A program made the translations under genes and the position numbers. The notes under the pieces are model-generated. The model had not been told where the DNA came from. It was given only the letters and a program-made list of their open reading frames with translations, and made no database searches. Positions 5,868 through 11,485 of a DNA stretch of 11,485 nucleotides are shown here, one piece after another; within the stretch, counting starts at the first letter, position 1; the number at the start of each line of letters is the position of its first letter. Source of the stretch: Ktedonobacterales bacterium (lineage in GTDB: Bacteria > Chloroflexota > Ktedonobacteria > Ktedonobacterales > JADMIN01); NCBI GenBank assembly GCA_025935235.1, contig JAICVT010000107.1, positions 1 through 11,485 of the forward strand, read 5' to 3'.

Positions 5868-7154
5868 CTATGCAGGAGCGGCGCCAGATGGGAGCAGATC
5901 GTTCGCGCCCCGCGCGATCCGCGCCCACTCGTCGGCGGGCGCCAGCGCCGAGACATCCACCCGCCGCGCTCGCAGGAACGTCGCGAATCGCGCCAGCCCG
6001 CGCGCGAGCGCCTCGGCGAAGGCCGCTTCGTCGCCGATGGCGTCTGGCTCGCGCCAAAATCCCAGCAGGCGCAGCGTATTCGTGGCGCGGTCGAGCCGCG
6101 GATCGAGCCGCGCGACCAGCCGGTCGCCATAGAGGATGGGCAGCGTATAGTAGCCCCAGCGGCGCGCGGCGGCGGGCTTGTAGACCTCCCAGATGTATTC
6201 GAAGTCGAAGAGCCAGTTGGAGCGGCCACGCGCGCTGGCGATCTCGAGCGGAGCAAGCAACGTGACTTCCGTATCGGTGGTCGAGCTGTCCAGCGGACGC
6301 CACGCGGCGGGAATCTCGTCCGCCTCCAGCGCGCCGAGCAGCGGCAGGTCATCGGCCAGCGCCAGCCAGCGCCCGCGCCAGCCTTCGATGCGCAGCGCGA
6401 CGGCGGCGCCATCGGCGGTCAGCCGTTCGAGCCAGATGGCGGCCTCCGCGCGGCTCGGGTTGCGCTCGGCGAAGAATGATAGCCCACCGGCCAGCCGTCG
6501 CTCCTCTAGCAGGCCGTGGAACGCCAGCGATTTGCGCGCGAAGTAGGCTTCGGCCTCATCCGCTGGCGCGACGAAGTCGAACTGTGGCGGAGCGATGCGC
6601 TCGCGCAGATCGTAGATGCGCTCGAATCCCTGCCGGTGGTGGATCATCGTTTCGCCGGTCAGCCAGAGGTAGTAGAGCGCGAGCGAGGTGTCTTTGCTGC
6701 CGCGATAGTTGGTGACGCGCTCGTGGCCCACGAAGTCGCGATTGCCCAGCGGGCCGCGTCGGCGCAGCTCGCCACGCATCTCGTCCAGCAGAGTGGGATG
6801 TGTGGCGGCGAAGTCGGCCCAGTGCTGGCTGCGCTCGCGGTTGCGCATTGGCGTGCGCCAATAGGGCAACTCGCGCATCGGATAGATGAAGAGGCCGCCG
6901 CCGTAGTCGAAGAACTCGCGGCGCTCATACATGACGCGGGCGAGGTCGGCGGGCTGATAGTCGCGCACACGGCCCCACAGCGCGATGTCGTGGCTGCGCG
7001 CCACCACCTGCAGCGGATCCATCTGCACAGCTTCGCAGACGCGCAGCGCCTCGATCAGCCCTGCTTCGCCCGCCCAGCGCCGCCCCGGCCACAACCCCTG
7101 CCGCCCCAGGATGAAGCGCCGCGCCGTCTGTTTCGAGATGCTCAGGTCGGTCAT
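5868..7154 (-). CDS. ycaQ: YcaQ/AlkX-like DNA glycosylase (winged-helix, HTH_42 family)
   Basis: The product is 428 residues, close to E. coli YcaQ (about 410). The N-terminus (ISKQTARRFILGRQGL) and residues 36-63 (RVCEAVQMDPLQVVARSHD and the following IALWGRV) match the AlkZ-like family, which is built from tandem winged-helix domains. Q44-M45-D46 fits the Q-x-D motif reported for the catalytic site of YcaQ/AlkX; AlkZ of Streptomyces has Q-x-Q. Further family landmarks are FDYGGGLFIYPMRELPYW (about 81-98) and the C-terminal RWGYYTLPILYGDRLVARLDP segment. YcaQ removes alkylated bases and unhooks interstrand crosslinks, so a role in base-excision repair of alkylation damage is likely. The same family includes resistance proteins of antibiotic clusters, but no such cluster is visible here. 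The start ATG has a GGGGAAG-type site 7 bases upstream. The gene lies downstream of a lower-GC membrane gene, separated by a hairpin, so it is probably transcribed alone. Confidence 0.85.
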   Translation of the reverse strand: MTDLSISKQTARRFILGRQGLWPGRRWAGEAGLIEALRVCEAVQMDPLQVVARSHDIALWGRVRDYQPADLARVMYERREFFDYGGGLFIYPMRELPYWRTPMRNRERSQHWADFAATHPTLLDEMRGELRRRGPLGNRDFVGHERVTNYRGSKDTSLALYYLWLTGETMIHHRQGFERIYDLRERIAPPQFDFVAPADEAEAYFARKSLAFHGLLEERRLAGGLSFFAERNPSRAEAAIWLERLTADGAAVALRIEGWRGRWLALADDLPLLGALEADEIPAAWRPLDSSTTDTEVTLLAPLEIASARGRSNWLFDFEYIWEVYKPAAARRWGYYTLPILYGDRLVARLDPRLDRATNTLRLLGFWREPDAIGDEAAFAEALARGLARFATFLRARRVDVSALAPADEWARIARGANDLLPSGAAPA

Positions 7155-7223
7155 GGTGTGACTTCCCCGGATAACTTCGCGGATTGGCCCACGCCCCGGC
7201 TCCGCTTTGCGGGAGAAAGGAGT

Positions 7224-7245
7224 TACTGCGCTGGTTGGCGCAGTA
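7224..7245 (-). terminator. Hairpin after the low-GC membrane protein gene, possible terminator
   Basis: TACTGCGC (7224-7231) and GCGCAGTA (7238-7245) form a perfect 8-bp stem with a 6-base loop, 14 bases after the stop of the membrane protein gene. On the minus strand it is followed by ACTCCTTTCTCCC, which is T-rich but broken by C, so it is a weak rho-independent terminator at best. It could instead be a 5' leader structure of the glycosylase gene or a protein-binding palindrome. Confidence 0.45.
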
Positions 7246-7259
7246 TCCAGATTGCTTTC

Positions 7260-8279
7260 TCACACCTTCTCCAAGAGTCTGAGAATTTGCTGCCAATGCG
7301 ACAACCACACTTCGAGCAGCACGGAACAATAAGCGGACCAAATAATGCTACCAAGGATGAATATTGTTGAGACGTATCGGGTTAAATTGCGAAACCGCCT
7401 TGCGGCCGCGGCGTTTGCTGCACCAAACCACACTCCCATAGTGATACCCAACGCCAACACCACTGTAATCGCGCCAGGCAAGAACGACGGCTCCTGCCCA
7501 GACGCTAGAATAGCAGCAGATACCACAATCAGTGACACGCCCAGGATGCCGAAGATACCATAGAAACTCCGCACGAGATGCGAATACCAGTTCGTTGGTT
7601 CCTGGGTATGTGAATCACTAGGTTCTTCCCAAATGACCTTGATCTGGCGCACGATCGCGCTGAGGATAATCACGCCGATGCTCAAATTGAACAGCAGCAA
7701 AAGAACTTTCGACCAGGCCGCGTTTTCATGGATGTCTGAGATGTGCCAGCCAAATATAGACACGCTTCCAAACAAGATGGTGTCCAGAAATTTTGCAACT
7801 CCGTATCGCAGCCAAAACCAGTACCCTACCTGCCGAGCATGGTAACCGCCAAACGCCAGATACAAATGCCTGCTCAGTTCGCCATATGCAGCGACATTTA
7901 TGACCAATGACCGGACTGTGAGCGCCAGGATGAACGCTCGATTGGTACCCTTCAACTCATCACCAAATTCGCGAATGAAAGATGCGAAGGATATGAGCGT
8001 GAAGAGCGCAATGAGCAGCGCGTATAGTACAGCGCCTACAATATCGGAGAAATGGGCGAGAGCCTCAATTAGAATTAGTGGCCACGCAGCGAAAAATACT
8101 TCAACACAAACAAAGTTGATGGGCGACATCGCTTTCATTGAGTCTTCGTTATATGCGTTGTCCATGCGATACCAAGCTGCAATGGTATGTCGAACTGATC
8201 GAAAGGCATGTACTGTATGTGTTGTTCCAGAAGCTCCTGCTTGGTTGCCATGACTTGGTGATGACCCGGAATCAGACAT
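7260..8279 (-). CDS. Multi-pass membrane protein of unknown function, low GC
   Basis: The product is 339 residues from ATG 8279. A polar, Ser/Gly/His-rich N-terminus (1-50) is followed by about seven or eight hydrophobic segments: roughly 52-72, 78-98, 116-135, 152-178, 190-212, 236-260, 266-292 and 304-325. A charged loop at 213-232 (KVIWEEPSDSHTQEP) probably faces the cytoplasm. I recognise no family: there is no channel selectivity filter, transporter signature or catalytic motif. ATG 8279 is chosen because GGAGGT (8284-8289) lies 4 bases before it; the ATG at 8291 overlaps that ribosome site. Base composition differs sharply from the neighbours: sampled lines inside it run at 42-55% GC against 65-75% around it, and codons are A/T-rich. 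This suggests recent acquisition. It stands alone, with a hairpin after it and a structured spacer before it. Confidence 0.75.
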   Translation of the reverse strand: MSDSGSSPSHGNQAGASGTTHTVHAFRSVRHTIAAWYRMDNAYNEDSMKAMSPINFVCVEVFFAAWPLILIEALAHFSDIVGAVLYALLIALFTLISFASFIREFGDELKGTNRAFILALTVRSLVINVAAYGELSRHLYLAFGGYHARQVGYWFWLRYGVAKFLDTILFGSVSIFGWHISDIHENAAWSKVLLLLFNLSIGVIILSAIVRQIKVIWEEPSDSHTQEPTNWYSHLVRSFYGIFGILGVSLIVVSAAILASGQEPSFLPGAITVVLALGITMGVWFGAANAAAARRFRNLTRYVSTIFILGSIIWSAYCSVLLEVWLSHWQQILRLLEKV

Positions 8280-8283
8280 GGTT

Positions 8284-8289
8284 ACCTCC
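8284..8289 (-). promoter_or_regulatory. Ribosome binding site GGAGGT deciding the start of the low-GC membrane protein
   Basis: On the minus strand the order is ATGGAGGTAACCATG. The GGAGGT is an almost perfect Shine-Dalgarno sequence for the second ATG (8279), which makes the upstream ATG (8291) unlikely as the start. Confidence 0.7.
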
Positions 8290-8311
8290 ATGAGCGCTGT
8301 GCGGCCAATGT

Positions 8312-8371
8312 ACCTCGGAAGATTGAGGTGACTGCGATCGAGGACGCCAGTTCGCAGCCGCGATCACCACT
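8312..8371. repeat. Inverted-repeat-rich spacer upstream of the low-GC gene
   Basis: The 194-base gap between dnaE and the low-GC gene contains several short inverted repeats: ACCTC/GAGGT (8312-8316 with 8325-8329) and CTGCGA/TCGCAG (8332-8337 with 8351-8356). A GCGATC half-site pair also occurs around 8334 and 8360. No clear promoter, tRNA or terminator T-run is visible. It may be an operator or leader for the low-GC gene, or the scar of an insertion. Confidence 0.3.
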
Positions 8372-8473
8372 GACTACGTGCGCCAGCTATTCGAGGTTAC
8401 TCTCGGACGCTAGCGGCGATCCAGCACTACTTGCCTATCTAGGTTGTCCAAGGTTCACGTAGTCGTCGCCCCT

Positions 8474-11400
8474 CTACGACACGGCGACGCTGGCGCGCTG
8501 GCCGCGCTCGATGGGGATCGCCTCGACCGCGCCGCTGCCCAGGATCGCCTCGAGCCGCTGCATCAGCTCCGGACAGAAGCGCGTGCCATCCGTACCCGGG
8601 GGCAGCGTCATCTGCGCCTCCCACAGGCCATTCCGCACGTAGATCTCGAAGCGGTCGTCGCCGGGGAAATCGCGCAGCGTCGTGACGACATCCTGCACGT
8701 TGGCTTTGTCTACGGCCGCCTTGTGGGTGCGCTGTACATGAATCTTGAGCAGATATTCGCGGCGATTGGCCTCTTCCTCCGAGACGGTGAACTCCTCGAC
8801 CTCATCGGCCACCAGTTGCGGCTCGTCGTCGCGCCCGATCTTCACCTGGCCCGTCACCAGCAGCACGGCGTCTTCATGCCAGTGACCCGATGTGGCGGCA
8901 TACGTCTTGGGGAAGACGACGATCTCGATGCCGCCGGTCAGGTCTTCGAGCTGCACGGCCAGCATCTGGTCGCCGCGCTTGGTGGTAATGCGCCGCATAT
9001 CGGTCACACGCCCGCCCAGCGTCACCTTCTGCCCGGCCCATTCCTCGCTCAGGCTGACGGCATAGGCGTTGACGCGCTTCTTGAGGAACGGCGCGACGTG
9101 CGCCAGCGGGTGCGCTGAGAGGTAGAGGTTGAGCAGCTCTTTTTCCCATGCCAGCAGTTGCTGCTGCGGATGATCCGGCACATCGGGCAGGATGAAATCG
9201 TCGCCTGCGCCGCCATCCGCCGCGCCGAAGCCGAACAGGCTATTCTGCCCGATCTCGCGCATCTTGCGCTGCTGCTGGCCATAGAGGATGGCGCGATCCA
9301 GCCCCGCCAACAGCTGGCTGCGGCGGCCCAGGCTATCCAGTGCGCCTGCTTTGATGAGGCACTCTACGGCGCCGCGAGTCAGGTTCTTGCTGTCGCAGCG
9401 CGCGAAGAGATCGGCCAGCGACTTGAACGCGTCGCCGACGCGCCGCGCCTCCAGCAGCTCCTCGATCGGTCGGCTGCCGACGTTCTTGATGGCGACCAGG
9501 CCGAAGCGCACGCCCCAGCGCGGCTGGCCATCTTCCCCCGGCGCGACTGGCTCGACGGTGAACCCCGACCCGCTGTGGTTGACATCCGGCGGCAGAATCT
9601 CGACGCCCATCCGCCCGCACTCTTCGACGGCGGCCACCACCTTCTTGGCGTCGCCCGCCTCGGTGGTCAGCGTCGCCGCCATGAACTCGGCGGTGTAGTT
9701 GGCCTTCAGATAGGCGGTCTGGTAGGCCACCCAGGCATATGCGCAGGCGTGACTGTTGTGCGAAACGATGCGGTTGGCGATGAAGTTGAGTGGGCCATCC
9801 GGCGCCATCTCGACATCATAGGTCATCGCCGCGCCGCACGGCTCTATGGATACGATGGGGTCGCCATTGGCGGCGTGCTCGACGCCCAGGTGACGCAACA
9901 CGACGGGCTTGAAGTCCTCCGGCGTCACGACGACATACGGCAGGTCGCCATACTTGGACGCGAAGTAGCCCGGCTCGCGGTCCATGCCATCCATTTCCCA
10001 GTAGACGCCATTAAAGTAGAAGTCGCAGATGCGTCCATTGCCCAGCACTTTGTGCATCTCGAAGCTGATGCCCTGCTCGATCAGCCACTCGCACATGTCA
10101 CGTTCATGCTGGCTGGCACACCACATGCCATTCGACGCGATGCTGCAGCGTCCGAAGCCTGGGCCCGTGTCATAGCAAGCGCGAGAGGACGCGAGCGATT
10201 TTGCTATGATGCGAGCCTTCCACTCGGCGTCATTGGCATAGAGCCACTTGATACGCTCTTGCATCGCCGCGATGCCGATGCGCTTCATTTCCGGATAGAT
10301 CGCGTGCATGCGCAGCATGTGCTGGCGCTGTTCTTCGGGGTCGCGGGCGGCCTGGTAGGCGCGTACCCGCTGGCTGACGCGCTCACGCTGTGCGCTCGTA
10401 CGATTCAGCTTCGACATCGTGAGGCGGCGGGCGGCGCGCTGGCGCTCGTTGACGCGGCGTGGCGCGGTGATCAACTCAGTTCCGACACGCATCGCCGACG
10501 CCTCGAGATAGCCTTCAGTCGTCAATAAACGATGCTCGGGAGTGACCTTAATGGACTTACCTGACGCTGTGCGAATGTTGAGCAGCGCCTTACGGCCAGT
10601 CTGGACGATCCGCGCGACCCGATGTGGCCTGATCTGGCCGTCGGGCCACATCGCCAGAATCTCCGCGGGTGGATTGCGCCAGGCGGCGGACAGGGTCGTG
10701 CGGCTGCCGTCCGGTAGCTGAATCTCGGTCGAGCCATGGGCGCACTTGTTGAAGCCGTAGCCAGCGAAGGGTTCGATGAAGGAGAAGATCTGCTCGGCGA
10801 CCTGCTCCTCGATGCCGTTGTGGACGCAGCCCTTGATGAACTTGCCGCGATACTTCAGCATCTCCTCGCGGTTCTTCTTCGACATCGCCTTGCGGAACTT
10901 ATCCACCTCGCCCCAGCTAAAGCCCGCTAGCTGCACCGCGATCTGCAAGACCTGGTCCTGATACACGATCACGCCATAGGAATCTTTCAGCAGCGGCTCC
11001 AGGCGCGGGTGCAGATATTTGATCTGCGCCTCGCCGTGCTTGGCTTTGATGAACTGCGGAATCGAGTCCATCGGACCGGGGCGATAGAGCGCCACCATCG
11101 CCGTGACATCTTCGATGCTGGTCGGCTTCAGCTCCTTGATGTAGCTGCGCATCGCGCCCGATTCGAGCTGGAAGACGCCCGTCGTGTCGCCCAGCGCCAG
11201 CAGTTGATAGGTCTTCTCGTCGTCTTCGGGCAGGCGATCCAGATCGAGATCAATGCCGCGCGTCTCCTGGATGAACTTGCGCGTGTTCATCAGGATCGTC
11301 AGGTTGCTCAGGCCGAGGAAGTCGAACTTGATCAGGCCGAGGTCTTCCAGGTGGGCCTGCTCATATTGCGAGACCAGCCAGGTGTCGTTGGGGTCTTTGT

Positions 11401-11485
11401 AGTCGCGCAGTTGCAGCGGGATCGTCTCGACCAACGGTTCGCGCGAGATGACCACCCCGGCGGCGTGGATGCCCACCCCGCGCAC
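8474..11485 (-). CDS. dnaE: DNA polymerase III alpha subunit (DnaE1 type) with an intein; N-terminal third outside window
   Basis: The frame is open to the right edge: 1003 residues here, of which 330 are intein and 673 are polymerase. DnaE is the replicative polymerase subunit. The visible part starts at RGVGIHAAGVVIS. It includes KFDFLGL at about 53-59 (Asp55 corresponds to the third catalytic Asp, D555 in E. coli), VFQLES, YRPGPMDSIPQF, and VIVYQDQVLQIA. It then reaches AGYGFNK, where the intein interrupts, and resumes with SHACAYAWVAYQTAYLKA. The conserved EFMAATLTTE and RMGVEILPPDVN segments follow. An OB-fold (about 820-865, VTLGGRVTDMRRITTKRG) and a C-terminal tail complete it. About 500 residues should lie outside the window: the PHP domain and the first two catalytic Asps. 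The polymerase is intact across the intein, so function depends on splicing. The stop is TAG at 8476-8474. Confidence 0.95.
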   Translation of the reverse strand: MRGVGIHAAGVVISREPLVETIPLQLRDYKDPNDTWLVSQYEQAHLEDLGLIKFDFLGLSNLTILMNTRKFIQETRGIDLDLDRLPEDDEKTYQLLALGDTTGVFQLESGAMRSYIKELKPTSIEDVTAMVALYRPGPMDSIPQFIKAKHGEAQIKYLHPRLEPLLKDSYGVIVYQDQVLQIAVQLAGFSWGEVDKFRKAMSKKNREEMLKYRGKFIKGCVHNGIEEQVAEQIFSFIEPFAGYGFNKCAHGSTEIQLPDGSRTTLSAAWRNPPAEILAMWPDGQIRPHRVARIVQTGRKALLNIRTASGKSIKVTPEHRLLTTEGYLEASAMRVGTELITAPRRVNERQRAARRLTMSKLNRTSAQRERVSQRVRAYQAARDPEEQRQHMLRMHAIYPEMKRIGIAAMQERIKWLYANDAEWKARIIAKSLASSRACYDTGPGFGRCSIASNGMWCASQHERDMCEWLIEQGISFEMHKVLGNGRICDFYFNGVYWEMDGMDREPGYFASKYGDLPYVVVTPEDFKPVVLRHLGVEHAANGDPIVSIEPCGAAMTYDVEMAPDGPLNFIANRIVSHNSHACAYAWVAYQTAYLKANYTAEFMAATLTTEAGDAKKVVAAVEECGRMGVEILPPDVNHSGSGFTVEPVAPGEDGQPRWGVRFGLVAIKNVGSRPIEELLEARRVGDAFKSLADLFARCDSKNLTRGAVECLIKAGALDSLGRRSQLLAGLDRAILYGQQQRKMREIGQNSLFGFGAADGGAGDDFILPDVPDHPQQQLLAWEKELLNLYLSAHPLAHVAPFLKKRVNAYAVSLSEEWAGQKVTLGGRVTDMRRITTKRGDQMLAVQLEDLTGGIEIVVFPKTYAATSGHWHEDAVLLVTGQVKIGRDDEPQLVADEVEEFTVSEEEANRREYLLKIHVQRTHKAAVDKANVQDVVTTLRDFPGDDRFEIYVRNGLWEAQMTLPPGTDGTRFCPELMQRLEAILGSGAVEAIPIERGQRASVAVS
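9905..10141 (-). other. Nuclease-like domain in the intein (Vsr / PD-(D/E)XK-like candidate homing endonuclease)
   Basis: Intein residues about 202-280 follow the order of a small Vsr/PD-(D/E)XK-type nuclease. First is a helix with an acid (WCASQHERDMCEWL, Glu214), then ISFEMHKVL as a strand. The core is CDFYFNGVYWEMDG, with Asp241, Glu250 and Asp252, and the domain closes with YFASKYGDLPYVVVTPEDF. The spacing D-x8-E-x-D is compatible with a metal site, but the usual Lys of PD-(D/E)XK is replaced. The nearest class I can name is the Vsr-like EDxHD homing endonucleases found in some inteins and phage introns; the His of that motif is not evident (Met254-Asp255 sits near its place). No LAGLIDADG or HNH motif is visible. 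Activity is not certain. Confidence 0.6.
10151..10462 (-). other. Basic helical linker in the intein, possible DNA-binding region
   Basis: Intein residues about 95-198 lie between splicing block B and the nuclease-like part. They are rich in Arg, Gln and Ala and predicted helical: RQRAARRLTMSKLN, RVSQRVRAYQAARDPEEQ, KRIGIAAMQERIKWLY and EWKARIIAKSLASSRA. The S-K-L-N and repeated basic helices recall the NUMOD-type DNA-binding modules attached to homing endonucleases. The match is by impression only. Confidence 0.35.

Larger units (their letters stand above)
9755..10744 (-). other. DnaE intein, 330 residues, at the GYGFNK/SHA site
   Basis: The insertion is in frame and interrupts the invariant GYGFNK-SHA motif of DnaE. 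It starts at Cys1 (CAHGSTEIQL; codon 10744-10742). Block B is at residues 57-79, with the T68-P-E-H71 motif and LLTTEGYL. Block F/G is at 308-330: TYDVEM, then LNFIANRIVSHN, ending in His329-Asn330 (codon 9757-9755). The next extein residue is Ser+1. These are the residues needed for class 1 splicing: Cys1 acyl shift, transesterification to Ser+1, then Asn cyclisation helped by the penultimate His. The splicing parts are therefore about 1-92 and 296-330. The middle 200 residues lack LAGLIDADG motifs and carry a different nuclease-like module. GC is somewhat lower than the flanking polymerase in parts (52-57% in some lines), consistent with a separate origin. Confidence 0.93.

Noticed and set aside
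6516..7370. Plus-strand open frame of about 280 codons
   Set aside because: It is antisense to the glycosylase gene and runs into the low-GC gene. The composition is that of a shadow frame.
8280..8473. tRNA gene or attachment site next to the low-GC gene
   Set aside because: No GGTTCRANNCC T-loop or cloverleaf is visible, and I found no direct repeats bounding the island.
9158..10528. Plus-strand open frame of about 450 codons
   Set aside because: It lies antisense to dnaE and its intein, is His/Arg/Ala-rich with no recognisable motif, and has no ribosome site. The DnaE frame on the minus strand is certain.
9755..10744. Split intein or group I/II intron interpretation
   Set aside because: The frame is continuous through both splice junctions with protein-splicing residues at both ends. 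There is no break between N- and C-parts and no stop codon.
9755..10744. LAGLIDADG homing endonuclease
   Set aside because: I read the intein for the paired LAGLIDADG-type helices and found none.

Overview
This is a GC-rich window (about 65-70% in most genes) packed with short-spaced genes and no gene-free stretch over 300 bases. The style suggests a high-GC Chloroflexota-like bacterium: non-ATG starts, proteins with a zinc ribbon, a Pro/Tyr/Gln linker and membrane segments, and a bacterial DnaE-type replicase. No ribosomal or marker RNA is present, so the taxonomic guess is an inference.

Layout, plus strand: the 3' end of a glycolate-oxidase iron-sulfur subunit gene (glcF-like, 2-334); a small lipoprotein gene (465-992) with a plausible promoter; and two translationally coupled genes (1171-1761 and 1761-2405). 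The two encode related C-terminal helical domains, one on a membrane anchor and one behind a long charged linker. They converge with the minus-strand block at about 2410.

Layout, minus strand, read from right to left: the C-terminal two thirds of dnaE (8474-11485), interrupted by an in-frame 330-residue intein (9755-10744); an unrecognised multi-pass membrane protein (7260-8279) with clearly lower GC than its neighbours; a YcaQ/AlkX-like DNA glycosylase gene (5868-7154); and a likely operon (2423-5579). That operon encodes a zinc-ribbon/PrsW-type intramembrane protease, a single-pass protein with a large outside domain whose start overlaps the protease stop, and a PaaI-type hotdog thioesterase.

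The most notable item is the DnaE intein. It has complete splicing blocks (Cys1, TxxH, FIAN...HN, then Ser+1) and sits exactly in the invariant GYGFNK/SHA motif of the polymerase. It lacks LAGLIDADG motifs. Its insert looks like a Vsr/PD-(D/E)XK-like nuclease preceded by a basic helical, probably DNA-binding, segment. The second candidate is the protease plus coupled single-pass protein, which has the layout expected of a regulated-intramembrane-proteolysis pair.
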